Positions 44,036 through 56,351 of a stretch of DNA of 64,000 nt are shown in pieces. A model generated the notes under the pieces. The model was not told the origin of the DNA. It ran no database searches and saw only the letters and a program-made list of their open reading frames with translations. Origin of the DNA: Codonopsis lanceolata (taxonomy: Eukaryota; Streptophyta; Magnoliopsida; Asterales; Campanulaceae); assembly GCA_013146195.2 (NCBI GenBank), contig CM028377.1, forward strand, positions 5,866,239-5,930,238, given 5' to 3'. Made by a program: the position numbers and the translations under genes. Numbering within the stretch: the first letter of the stretch is position 1; every line of letters begins with the position of its first letter.

Positions 44036-44720
44036 TGATATACCTGGCCCAAACCGGGTCACGAGCGAGGCACGAGTTAGCATCACGTGCCAGACACGAG
44101 CATAATCGGGGCCCACAAATGAGCAAGATGAAATAGTTCGAGCACCGAAAGCAAAGATAACCCTCACTCAAACCTAGGCGGACAAAGGCCTTGCCTGTCC
44201 GACCAGAGACCGTGACCGGGATTCAGGCGTGCTTTGCAAGAGAATCATACTTACTTCACTGGCGGGCACCGCCTCGCGCCGACTGTGGGCCGATCTTCGC
44301 CCGACAAGTTCGAGAGATCAATACAAACACAATAATCGGGCGAGCCTTGCTCGCCGAGCACACACCAAGCCGGGGACACCGATAGCTTGCTTTCTAAGGC
44401 AAGTCAAAGGTTTCCATGTTTGGGCGAATTCTGCCTTATCAACTCCTATAACTACGCTGTCAGCCGCCTGTTTCGCCTAGAATCAAGGGATTTCCTCCTT
44501 GATTACCTCGGCCGTTATGGAAACTGAATCCTAGACGGATTCAATCACCTAGAGGGCCTATAAATACCTCTCCATAATCATCAATAAGGTAGACACACTT
44601 TTCTTGAGCCTCGTTACTCTGTCAATTTACTTTTTGACAATCACTCGATACTTACTCTCACGCCGGAGGGGTTTCGCGAGGCCTTGCCTTGCACTTCTTC
44701 TCGTGTGTTCTTGTGATCTT
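44036..44720 (+). repeat. 5' LTR (partial limits) of a Tat-like Ty3/gypsy element
   Basis: It starts TGATATACCTGGCCC. A TATA box TATAAATA lies at 44559-44566, followed by CTCTCACGCCGGAGGGG, typical of the transcribed part of such LTRs. The 3' limit is not exact because the primer-binding site could not be recognised. The composition (CpG-rich, CGAGC words) differs sharply from the AT-rich DNA upstream. Confidence 0.5.
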
Positions 44721-45689
44721 AAATGCTCAAGGAGGTCGATTACAAGCCCGCATATCCTACCCATCTCAAGGACGGCCCAAGCGTGCATTTTGCCACATCG
44801 CTTGGTTCCATTCTTGGAAACGAAGTTCATCACTTCCTTCTAAATTTTTCCGGTAAAATCTTTCACTATTCTTCTATTGCAATGGCCGGTAACGGTAGCA
44901 AACACCATGCCACCGCTAGCAATCAACAGCCGGGCGGCCACCAAGCCGAAACAACCCTCCCTAGAGCCGCACTGGGATGCAAACCAGAACCAAAAGGTGG
45001 TCGCAGGCGCGGCTCTGGCAATGAAGTGTCGTTCGTGGAGGGCAAATCTCCCAACATGCCGCCGGCGAGGCCGGGCAAGCCAACGTGATGCCGCCGGGTT
45101 ATTAATTAGAGACGGACGCCGTTTCAAGATCTCGTGATGCAGCTTAATCGCCACGGAGAACAAATAAGGTAGCCATATTAATCACCTGACAACACCTGAT
45201 CAACAAGCGGCCGCTTTTACAAGTACAGCAGTATTACAAGAAGATGTATGCTTCAATCAAGAATCGCCGCCTGGGCCATGCCCCTGCAAGCGCTTGCAGA
45301 CGTGGCCATGCTCGCACTTAGCAACCCTAAGACTGCTTGGAGATGGCCTCTCCTCATCAGCTTTCGCGCCGCGTACGCTGCCATCTGCCGCCCACATACC
45401 GCCTCGAAGGGCGAGGCGATAAAGCAGTGCCGACGACTGTGCCGAGAGCGTATATAGGCCGCCAAGATCATTCCCACCGGCGCCACCATCGCCATGAGCA
45501 CTATGCCCGGAGGAGAGTCATGGTCGCCGAGAGATCGGGAATGCGTAGAGGCCAAAGTATAAAGCCCGCATCACCCGTGAGGTGGGTCCTCCGCGCCCAC
45601 CTTTGCCAGCGTGTGCGTGGGCGATGCCTCTGACTCCGCCCATTCTTCGGCCGACTGAAGACGTAGAGAAGCGGCCGTCCGAGAAGATG

Positions 45690-46330
45690 GAGGCCATGAA
45701 AAGGGACATGGCAAAACAAATGGCAAGCCTAGCCGTGGCCAAGCCCTAAGCATGGCGCACTAAGCCGCGCTCTTTCACTCGAGATTGAAAATGCGCCACC
45801 AAGACAAGGGATCATCTTCCCACAATTTGACAAATATTTTGGGAAGACGCTGGCAAGCGATTGGCTCCGATCATTCGAGGCACAAATTCGGATGGTCACG
45901 TATATTGAAGCCTTGAAAATGCGGGCCATTCGAGGGAGCCCTCCTGAGGCGCAAGCCCTCGTTGGGCGTAGTTCCCCGAGGAACCATTGGGAGCGGGCAA
46001 AGGTTCGAGAAAGTTTTTGGAAGAATTGAAATGCAGCCCCACCCCGAAGAATCGCTTCGACCTTGCTAAGATTAGAGCTAGGAGATACCGAATCCTACGG
46101 CGCCAGTTATCCGAAAAGATTCGAGGAGATGCTCGAACAGTGACCGCGACCCGATCCACCTGAGATAACATTCTCGCTATCTCAACAACATGAGCAGGGC
46201 CAACCGAAGACTATGCTAGCAATGAACCCTGGGCTTTTAAAGGCGAGTTCGGGCGAACCTCATCCGCTTTTGCTCGGCCAGAGGCGTCAAAGCGGATAAA
46301 GCCAAAGGCAAAGACAAGGCTCATGGCGGC
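45690..46330 (+). pseudogene. Tat-like gag fragments
   Basis: Readable pieces are MKRDMAKQMASLAV (45697), GIIFPQFDKYFGKTLASDW, LRSFEAQIRMVTYIEALKM, AKVREKFLEELK and a short Arg/Lys-rich end near 46300. Together they follow the order of a Ty3/gypsy gag core, but 1- to 3-base losses break the frame between almost every piece. Confidence 0.6.
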
Positions 46331-46889
46331 TCGGCCTCGCCCGGTGACCGAGCCTGAGGGCCACCGCCGCCGAGAAAGGATAGGAGAAAATCATCCACCC
46401 CTGCAAAGGTTGTTCTGTGAGAATCTCGCTACTCCCATTAAACACGACGCTGGAAGATATCATGCTCCGGGTGGGAGATGCCCCGCCTATCCCCTATCCT
46501 CTGATCCCGAGCTCGAGTATACTTTGGAGACAACACAAAATACCGTGAATACCACCATGGCACCGGCCACACCACCGAGGGTCGTAAGGTGTTGAAAAGA
46601 GAGATTCAAAAGCGATCAACGCGGCAAGTTAGACCGCCAAGAAAGACCGGGAAGGAAACAATGCCAACAATAATCAAGGGAGACCCCAAGAGAAGAGAGG
46701 CTGTGCCCCTCAAATTCGGGGTGATAAACATGATTCAGAGGAGCTCCCCGCCCAACACATTGGGAAACACATATTCCTTGTCTAGGGGCATCAACGCCCA
46801 AAGAATACAATGCGGTGGGAGCAGAGCATATGTTTTTCTCAAGAAGCACCATTGGCATCCGAGCAGCCTCGTCATTTCCCCGCCTCAAC

Positions 46890-47290
46890 CAAGGTGTTCA
46901 CAGAGTTTTGCTAGATACGGAAATGCAGGACATCATGTACTATTCCTCGCCTGGATTGGAGTTCCCTGATACCATGCAGCCGTGATTGGGAAAGCTTGAA
47001 GGTTACCAATCACCAAAGGGGTTAAAGGCACGATCGAGCCGGAGGTATTCATGGGTGATGGGCCCAAACACGGATTGAGATGATCACATTCTTGGTGATC
47101 GACCTAAAATCGGCATACAACCGCATTTTAGGTGCCTTGCGATGGCCAAATTCCGATGGTCACCTCCATTCCCCACCGTAAAGCCAAGTTCTATACAAAA
47201 TGGAGCTGGGATCCTCAACAAAGAAACCCCGAGCAATGGGAGTATGTCCCGAAGCTCGTAAGAAAAAACAAACCGACAGGACATTCCCGA
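46890..47290 (+). pseudogene. Tat-like aspartic protease fragment
   Basis: VLLDTEMQDIMYY stands where the D-T-G/S active site of a retroviral-type protease is expected, with the Gly lost. DTMQP, DWESLK, KGTIEPEVFMGDGPKH, FLVIDLKSAYN and KAKFYTKWSWDP follow in different frames. These are the usual landmarks between protease and reverse transcriptase in Tat-like elements. The fragment cannot encode an active enzyme. Confidence 0.6.
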
Positions 47291-47769
47291 TCGCCAAATG
47301 CGCCTCCTGCCGATTGTGGACCTTCCCGATCGGGCCGCAGAACGATCTCCGCCGAGCCTACCCCAGCCCACTTCTATCAACATTGAGCTCTGGGAGACCC
47401 ATGAGCGGCCGAGCCCATGATATAGAGCCTCCCGAGCAAGCTCCAGAGACTCCCGAGCAAGCTCCAAGAGAGACTCCCGAAAGCCCGCCCCTGCCCTTCT
47501 CGACGCAGGGAAGCGCCCTAAATCACAAGATATTGAGTTGACACTTTGTGTCCTGACGAGCCCGATATTCAACCTGAGGCGAGGAAGAAGTCATCATCAA
47601 TCCAGCATATCCCGAGCAAAAAATTAAAATCGGAAGGCCATGCCCCGGCTCTGGGCAGATTGATTGAGCCGTTGAAGAACAGCCCGATGTGTTCGCATGG
47701 ACGGTTGAAGACATGAGGGCATCACTGAAACATTGCCCGCCACGACCTCAATGTCGACCCTACCTTCCG

Positions 47770-48660
47770 CCCGGCCCACAATGATCAAGACAAGCTCACC
47801 GAGAAGAATGAGGCGATCAAAGCAGAGGTCGAGAAACTCCTAAAGGCGTACATCATCGAGGAGATTCAAGACCGACTGGCTAGCTAATGTGGTGATGGTA
47901 AAAAGGCAAATGATAAATGGCGAATGTGCGTGACTTCACCAAAACAAAGCTCAAAGATCAAGTATCCACCGCCCGCATCGATATGCTTGTCGATTCTATA
48001 GCCGGGTTCGAGATGCTCGTTTCCTCGGACGCTGCACGGATACCACCAGTCAAAATGAACGAAAGCAGATAAAGCGAAGACAATTTCCGAGCAAATGGGC
48101 GGCCTCTATTAAAATGATGCCCTTCGGGCTCAAAATGCAGGAGCCACTTACTAACCAGATGGTCAATAAGGTGTTCGGCTCTCAAATAGGTGTAAATATG
48201 GAGGTTACATGTGATGACATGGTCATCAAAACCAAGGGCCGCGACCATACTCTTTGACTTGGCCGAGACATTTGCCAACTCAAGAACACAACATGAAGCC
48301 AACCCGAGTAAATGCGCTCGGTCCGAGCAGGAAGTTTCGGGATTCATGGTCAACCAATACAAGATAGAAGCCAACCCGAGAAGATACAAGCCCCGCCAAC
48401 ATGGAACAGCCCTATCAGATCAAGCACATCCAAAGCAAACCAGTAATCATTGCCTTAGACGCTTCATTTCTGCCACCGAAAAGTGCCTCCTTTCTTCAAG
48501 GTTCTCGCGGCAACAAGGGTTTGAGTGGAATGCAGATCGGGTGCCAAGGCCCCTGGAATATCTTGGCAAACCACCTCTCCTCGCCCCCATGCCCTGAGCC
48601 TTTATTTGTGTATCTAGCAGCCACCTTGACCAGGCCGTGGTCACTGCTTTAGTTGGGGTG
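47770..48660 (+). pseudogene. Tat-like reverse transcriptase / RNase H fragments
   Basis: The pieces in order are KNEAIKAEVEKLLKAYIIEE, KWRMCVTS, RIDMLVDSIAGFEML, MMPFGLKMQE, VNKVFGSQIGVNMEV, DDMVIKTKGRDHT (the YVDD active-site region, broken just before DD), GFMVNQYKIEANP and RGNKGFEWNA at the connection to RNase H. Each switch of frame is a loss of one or a few bases. The order and wording identify a Ty3/gypsy polymerase; the LVNKVFGSQIG...VDDMVIKT type suggests the Tat lineage. Confidence 0.7.
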
Positions 48661-48798
48661 AGGAACTAGATATCCAAAAACCTCGCAGTACTATGTATCT
48701 AAGTGCCCTCACCCGCTGAGGGTCGTTATTTTAATGTTGAAAATTAGCCTACTTTCTTGTCATACGCCTCGAAAATTAAGGGCTTATTTTTCATATAT

Positions 48799-48898
48799 NN
48801 NNNNNNNNNNNNNNNNNNNNNNNNNNNNNNNNNNNNNNNNNNNNNNNNNNNNNNNNNNNNNNNNNNNNNNNNNNNNNNNNNNNNNNNNNNNNNNNNNN
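48799..48898. other. Assembly gap (100 N)
   Basis: Exactly 100 N. The first base after it is the first base of the right arm of the inverted duplication. Confidence 1.
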
Positions 48899-49499
48899 AC
48901 CATACAATCATCTTCTCATAACAATTTCTTGTTCTCGTCTCCTATTGCCCTATGCAAGCTTAATGGAATCCTTGAATGGATAAATTAAGTAAGGACTGTG
49001 ACTTAGGAGGAGAAAACCAGAAACTGTACATGGACTATTTAGACTGATGTAATATGCAATTTATCTTTGAATAAATTCATATGTTCTTACTAATATTTTA
49101 TCTTCCAGTCCTTAATATCTATGAGGTTTTTATAAATGATTTATCTTTAGAAAACCATTCTCTACTGATCTCCTAAACACGCATTTGAAAGAAGAAATAA
49201 GTGTCTTTGTTGTTCGAACATATATTCGTGTCTGACCACTTATGACTTCTCCAAATCATAGCCTTTTTACTTTCCTCTGCACAAATCTTTTACAAAGGCT
49301 TTTGATTTGAATAAACTGATTATCGACAGAGTTGCTACTTCTGCCTTGGGAAAGTCTATCGATAGTCTCTACCGGCTGACATACCCAACTTGATAATATG
49401 TATTTGCCAACTAAACTATGCTTTATGAATATCGAAAAGAAAAGTTTTTAAATTGGCATTATAGGCTATTCACCCCCCCCCCTCTAGCCTATTTGAGCA
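48899..49499 (+). repeat. Partial LTR (second copy of 36812-37410)
   Basis: Begins in mid-LTR at the gap and ends TTTGAGCA at 49499, at the junction with the LINE. Confidence 0.8.
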
Positions 49500-51784
49500 T
49501 TATTGTGGACCAACAGTAACTACGTTTCAAGCGTCGAAATAAAGGGATACCTAAGTATTTCAAAGGCCAAAAGCGTTGAGAGCAACAGCGACCAATTAGC
49601 ATTATGCAGCCTTCTTTGATTAGAACATCCCTTAGGGGCATAAAAGACATTCTTTTGTAAGTTAATAAGCTGTCCCGAGCCCTGTTCATACACGTGAAAA
49701 ATATCTCGTAATCCCTTAATGGAAGACTTACTTGTATTGCAAAAAACCAACATATCATCTGCGTACAGAAGATGAGATATCGTCACACCACCTCTCCCAT
49801 GTAATAGGGTTGAAAACCACCCTCAGCTAAAGCTCTATTAATATACCGAGATAACACCTCCTGCGCCAAAATGAAAAATGGAAGAGACAGCAAGTCACCT
49901 TGCCTAACACCACGAGACAACTTAAAGAAACCACATGACTCCCCGTTAATATGAAGAGTATACCAGATATTATTGACACTTCGTAAGATCATATTCTAGA
50001 ATGCAACACTAAACCCAAACGCTTGGAAGGCCCTAAGAAGAAAATCCTATTCCAACCTATCATAGGCCTTGGATATGTCAAACTTGAAGATAATATTACC
50101 CCGAACCTTGGTATCGTCGTTGTACTAACTCATGAGCCGAAGCACATTCTCGTGAATGCTACGATCTTTAACAAAGCACGCTTGTTCGGAAATAATTTTG
50201 GGTAATAAGGTAGCAAGCGAGAGAGGGAAGAATACAAGATACAATTTTGCAAGCAAAATTGCACAAATAATATGTCGTAAATCCTCCAAATCCTACGGAT
50301 TATCAACCTTCGAAGCGAATCAAAGTAGTAGAAGACCAACCATGAGGAAAGTTCAGCCCTTGGAAGAAATCATTGATAGCGAGAGACCACGTCATTTTTA
50401 ATAATCGACCAACACCCTTGAAAAAACCATCGATAAAGCCGTCCATACTTGGGCGTTGTTAGGATTAAGGCCAACTATAGCTGACCAAATTTTATCTTCT
50501 GACGGGAGCTGATGTAGAACCAAATTATCCACATTAGTAACCAAGGATGGGATATCACGAAACATGTCCTCATAATAGAATGCACCGAGAAGGAGAAGAG
50601 GGAATCAAAATACCACACCACCATATTACCAATTTGAATTTGGGTTGTCACTTAAAGCTCCATCCGATAACCGGCCGAACCCTATTAGCATGTGCCCTAT
50701 TATTGATATTGGCATGAAAAAATGTAATTCGATCCCCATCTTCCAACCATTGTTGGCGTGATTTCTGCCATGGCAGCTCCTCATCCCATTTAATCAGTTA
50801 AGCTAAATTTTGATGGGCACTACCAAGTTGAGCCGCCGTATGATCATTCCACCCTTATTGTAACTCAAAATCCAAGCGGAGAACTTCATCCTAGGCGCCT
50901 CTAACCGTCTACAAACATGAACAAAGACTTCGCCAATTCAGGTCTTTCAAACCCACTCTTAGTAACTACATCTTTTTAAACAAGATATCCATAGGAACTC
51001 CACTCACCAGTCGTTGCCATTGATCGGAAACAAAAGTCAAAAAGTCAGGATGATCCAACCACATCCTCTGAAAACGGAATAACCCCCTTGCCTTATGCTC
51101 CTTCTGTAATTCTACCAAAAGAGGAACATGATCCGACTCATTAGTAGACAAATGTTAAACCTTCACACGGATGTGCAGCGATATATAGCCCATTATACAT
51201 TACCCTATCAAGTTTTTTCCATATCATCCTCCTACCTTCTGATTATTACACCACGTAAACCGACTACCTTCAAAACCCACATCATGTAAGCCACTGGAAA
51301 TAAAGTTATTAAAGTCATCCATATCATTAAAATCATCTTTGCGTGCCATCTAACTTTTCCCTCGTATGAGTAATCACATTAAAGTTACCACCAACGAGCC
51401 ACGGAACATAATAAGAACTAGAAAAAGCAAGTAAATTCGTCCATAAATCCTTATGAAGATCCCTACTGCACCTTGCATAGACAATGGTAAGAACAATCGA
51501 AAAAAAAGAACCCATAGTGACCCTTAAGGTCAAAAACTGATATGAAGAATCCAACAAAACCATGTCCACTGTATTTCCCCACGAACCCAAATATGGTTAT
51601 TCACCGGATTCGCATAAATAATTAGTAAACTTCAATCACCTACGAAGCTTATCAATCTTATTTACCGAGGCCTTCGGTTCCAAAATAGTACAAAGTAAAG
51701 GCTTTCGTTGATTCTTGAGTAAACTAAGATAATCTATAGTCTCTTTATTACACACCCTCTAGCATTCCAAATAAGGATCAACAT
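49500..51784 (-). pseudogene. LINE ORF2 (endonuclease, reverse transcriptase), second copy
   Basis: Start codon at 51784 (MLILIWNAR, then a one-base loss in a G run). GGNFNVI, ESDHVPLL and LLYADDMLVFC are all present. Several indels absent from the left copy break the frame, for instance around 50130-50300 and 51340. The reverse transcriptase end here reads ILRYPFIS and LKRSYCWSTIMLK, as in the other arm. The copy is non-functional. Confidence 0.82.
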
Positions 51785-51811
51785 AAAACAATATTAAAGA
51801 GGCGAAGGTGG

Positions 51812-53350
51812 CTAGGCTTTAGCTGCTGACCCTAGTAACTTTAGCATTAACATTTTGTTTCAAAGACTTCGCTTTATTGAGATTTTTGATCGTTGTTTCT
51901 GAAGTGATGAAAATCTAGCAATTTCCCGGCATGACCTTACGTATCGATAAATATTTATCTATATCCTTTATAGTCTCCATATAATCACCCCACAGAATGA
52001 GCTTTGCCTAGAATCACGGGTTGAAATTTAAAAACCATCTCCCAATCCTTAAGAGATGCATCATTAGTACCCATGCCATCAAACCCCTCATTACCCTCAT
52101 CCTCATCAACATTGTCTAAACCATCTAGCACCAAAAAGGCATTACACGTCAAAACCTTACCCCTAGACACCAAGCCTTCTGATGCCCCAATAGCCTGCTT
52201 GAAATCACTCCCCACTGTATCCATCACCATGTCAGCCTTAAGACCCTCATCGAAGGTGCCAGAATCTGCACCTGTACACCGAATATCAACATGCTCGACC
52301 TCCATCGGACACCCTCAGGAATTTTTAGCCCCAGATCCAGAGGCCCCCCTGGCCATATTATTACGATCCATAGGTTCCAAGCAAAGACATGGACCTTGTT
52401 TGGGAGGTACAATGTCAACCTTAGCTGAATCAATTTTATCATTATTAACAAATTTACCCACGCTCCCTTCTTTGGCCGAAACCTGTCCTTCTTTTAAGTC
52501 ACCTTCCTGAGTATGTTCGTTAGGTTTCCCCGAAATCACACTAGCAGAACTTCGAATTACTTTGCGATATTTATATTTGGTATGACCTAAGAGCCCACAG
52601 TCGACGCAATAATGGATGTTGCCCTCAAACTCAAGGGACTGCCAAAACCCGCTATCTTTACTTGTGCCAATCTAGAAGCGTAATGGAAGAGACACAGCCA
52701 CATCGATTTCCACACGGAACCGAGCAAACATAGGTCGCGAGAGAGCGAGGATTTTGTCATCAGCCTGAAGAAAGTGACCTAGTGAGTTACCAATACACAT
52801 AAGAAATGAAAGGTTGAAAAATGTTAAAGGTAACTGAACCCAAACCACAACGCGAGTGCTATCCTTCCTAAAAGCAAAATCAGGCGACCGTTGGAATGAT
52901 CTATACATACAGGACTAAATCATGTGCGATTCTTTAGATAGAACAAGAACCAGATCTTCTGGCGACGAGAGACGAACCATGAGATGGTGGGGGTCTAATA
53001 ATCCTACCACAAAAGGCCCGATAAGTTTCCAAGATCGAGAGATATCGTCCTGAATAGCATGCACTTAGGACCTCCCAACCGAAAATTTCAAGATAATGGT
53101 GTTTGCAAATTGTTTATCCGTCGTCTCAATCTCCACCAGTGTAAAAATGCACCCTGGCTCATCATTAATAGAGGTTACCTGACAAGGAGCTAAAGGCACC
53201 ACCTATAACACAGGGTTAGTAGGGCCAAAAAAAGGTTTTGGTTGTCCCACAACATTGGCAAAAGATTTTGGAACCACAAAGGAAGTCGGCGTTTTCCCAA
53301 GAACATCCCTAACATTGAAGACTAAACAGTAGGAGGAGGTGATCCTCCAT
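51812..53350 (-). pseudogene. LINE ORF1, second copy
   Basis: Start at 53350, stop at 51812-51814. It shares the DUF4283-like core and the C-to-Y damaged zinc knuckle with the left copy. It keeps Gln in GHFLQADDKIL, where the left copy has TAG, and reads SFQRSPDFAFRK where the left reads SFQWSPDFAFRK. These differences show the copies have evolved separately. Confidence 0.8.
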
Positions 53351-53446
53351 GCCGTTCGGCGACAAAACCTAATTAGGGCAACAAAAGCATAAAAGCGCCG
53401 TGGGTTTTGGGTTTTGGGTTTTGGTTACCCTCCACCGTACTTCTTC

Positions 53447-55459
53447 TCGACTGGGGGCAAGTATCACCGTAGGAATAAGAGCTTTTTACTTCCAATATAA
53501 CATGCCTTAAACCCATGTGCGTACATGTGTGTTTAATGAACTAGTTGTTGTTTAAATTAAGGAGTAAATTATATTTAATTTTCATGGGCTTTGCTCCAGG
53601 GGTTAACGCAGTCGCGTTGTACCCTTGGAATCGATCGTATCGTTGTAACCCGATTGCATTCTCATGCTAGGCGATCACGTATATCAAAGGATCTTTTGTT
53701 TTCTTGAAAGCCTTGGATGCGGTCGCATCCACCCTGTAAGGCGACCACTTTAGTATTAGATGCGGCCGCGTTCCCTTGTTAGGTGACCGCGTTCCCCCGT
53801 CTGTAAGTTACACAGAATTATGCCGAATTGTCCTAGCTACCCTCACTTGTTTTACCTAAATACCCCCACAATTACCCTTAGTTCAAGTTTTAGCTACCCT
53901 TCATGCCATTTTTTAGTCATTTGTGAGTTCACAAACTTTAAGAGCTCTTGTATGGGAGATGAAGGTGAGATTGGTGTATGTGTTTTGATCCCCGACGATC
54001 TGGCCAACCATTTTCCGAAGCAAGACCACCAGATCGAAGCCCTCTTCGAGTAGAGTAACCTCTACTAATTGCATGTTCGTTTCCGTGGCATCCTCTAGGA
54101 CATTTGACTAGAATACTATCTCTCACGACTTTGGTTGAATTATAATTCATGCTTTGACATGTATGCTTTCAAGACTCATTTGAGCTACAAATGTGAATTA
54201 TGTGGTTATATCAAGAATATGCATGATTGTGAATATGTAGTAGAGTAAATACACCTACTTGACATGGACGAGTTCGCTCTTGTCGAGCTCGATACCTATT
54301 TGATTTAATGACGAGTAAACATGTACTTGACATTGCATTTGAGTCCAGCTAGCATATTTGGTCAAGTCAATGGTGGGACACTAAATATTTTCCATATGCT
54401 TGCGTCTGTCACATGTTACGGGACTCATGGTACAAATGGATCGATGTACCGGATTTTATCACCACTGTTGGCCACAGTGGGGAAGTAGCCCCTTTGACGT
54501 AACCAATAGAGCACATCAGATTATTCTATTTAGTTGAGAGGTGTTCTCAATATATTGATGTATCTCACATGAGCATCGTAGTCACGAAATAAAGTTAACA
54601 ATGTGTATTGCAGGATCTACGTAGCGACAGGTTCGATATCATATCCTACTTTTATGTGATTTACTTTTGAACGCTTATGTGAATCAATGTGCATCTCGGA
54701 CATGTGAACTATGTTCTAATATGATTATACTTGATTATGCCTTGATATACAGATATGTTATCTTGTGATGTATGCCTTGCATTATGTCATGTCACGCATA
54801 TTGGTAGCTTACAAGTCTTTATGACTTACCCCCCTCCTTTACTTTTGTTTTCCTTAGATCCGAGCAGTCTAGGAAGATCCCGCTGAGCTGTCTCATTTGT
54901 TCTAGTAGTGATCAATGTTAAGGAAGGTTGCTAGATGGTCCTTCTTTTGATCTCTTTTGGCAAGGACGTGGGTAAAGCGAGACATGTAGACTCTGGTTTG
55001 GGAATTTAAAATTGTTCTTTATCATGGTTATATATTGTGGTTTTATTACTCGTGGTATACTTGTATTATTTTGAGTGTCGGCTCTTGTGCGCCACGCCAG
55101 CCTTATGTATTATTTAATTTAGTTCACTTAGTATAGTCTTCAGTTGAGCATCCCATTAGCTCTTATTTATTTCTGTGGTTTCTCCGGCACGTTTAGCTGT
55201 CGAGGTGTGGTAGTTAGCATTAATTGTGTAGTTGTTGGGTTCCGGCTGTAATGTCATCGATGAATTGATTACTTGTCTTAAACTGCTAAATCAGGTTTCA
55301 AAAGTTTTAAATTATTCCGGCCTTTTGGTGCCGAGTTGTTTCACATGTCCAATATTGCATCATGTTTGTTCTAAATTATATGTCCTTGCATGTTTGTGGT
55401 CTTCTATTTGGATGGTTTGACTCGGGATTCCTCGTCAGTGTCCGGGTCGAGTCGTCACA
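53447..55459 (+). repeat. 3' part of a long LTR (second copy)
   Basis: Mirror of 30821-32825, ending GTCGAGTCGTCACA at 55459. It contains GCGGTCGCATCC/GCGGCCGCG-type words at 53600-53800 and the block GACTTACCCCCCTCC near 54825. Confidence 0.65.
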
Positions 55460-56351
55460 ACTAAAGTCTAATACCCTTATACGGAACTCTATGATGGTTA
55501 GAGTGCAAACTCATGAGTGTCGAATTTTGGGAAGTCTTCTTTACTGCACGATAGTGCACAAACTTGTTAGAGAATCTAAGATGTGATTCTTGTGTGACTA
55601 ATGGTGAATTATGAATATGATTAGATGACCAATTCGTGTGTGATTGTTATGAGTGTACTCTTGGACATTCTATGATTAGAGACTAAGGAGATAGTCTTGG
55701 GTTACGATTACAATAGTAATGGCTTTACGCTTGAGTTACTTGGGTTTGTGACGATTGATATAAGAATATCGATTAAGTTATGATTGGATGGATTACTAAA
55801 AGATGAAACATAGAATTAAGACTCAACGGAGTCGAATAGGGGTTGATAATACAATAAATAGTGTAATGTTGGAATCCGTCGACGTTTGAGACGCGTATGG
55901 TCTTGTTTGTGAGACCCGAATAATTCTTTGTGAGTGTCCAATGTGACACCTAAACCCTAGAGGTTTCTATTATGATGTTATGATGATGCTTAACTAACTT
56001 AGTTATCCCTATGACCAAGATACTTTGAGTTTGGAGAATTGTGGATTTGGTTTAGTAACTCAAGAGAATATTAGAGATTATTATAGTCAAAATGATAATA
56101 TGAGTTTGGAACTATGGATGGACTACCATTCCATACGAGTTAAGGTTGAGTGCACTTATGTACTCGCTCGTGTGTAACTATGTGATAGTCTTGTTTACGC
56201 TTTGAGCGTGACTTTGAGTGTAACAACTAATACATGATGGTTACAAGCTAATGTGTGATTATGTTTGAAGGCTAAGTATGTAGCCTCATGATATGGGGTT
56301 TTATGGACTAATGTGGTGGTCTACACTTGGTTGTGAGTTAAGGATCCTTGA
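55460..56351 (+). repeat. Host long LTR, first segment
   Basis: The sequence into which the LTRs on both sides are inserted. Its last five bases CTTGA (56347-56351) are one copy of the solo-LTR target duplication. It continues at 60398. Confidence 0.6.

Larger units (their letters stand above)
44723..48798 (+). mobile_element. Decayed Ty3/gypsy retrotransposon, Tat-like lineage
   Basis: Gag, protease and reverse transcriptase can be followed in order on the plus strand, but in fragments that change frame every 20-60 codons. RNase H begins near 48.6 kb and is cut by the second N gap, so integrase and the 3' LTR are not present. All open frames longer than 60 codons on either strand in this stretch are pieces or shadows of this one element. 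Confidence 0.75.
49500..53446 (-). mobile_element. L1-type LINE, second copy, 3'-truncated
   Basis: Mirror copy of 32826-36811 with the same insertion point of the LTR. Its frame damage differs in detail from the left copy. Confidence 0.85.

Noticed and set aside
44627..47714. Several 80-160-codon ORFs on the minus strand
   Set aside because: They are antisense shadows of CpG-rich Tat-like gag/pol sequence that codes on the plus strand.
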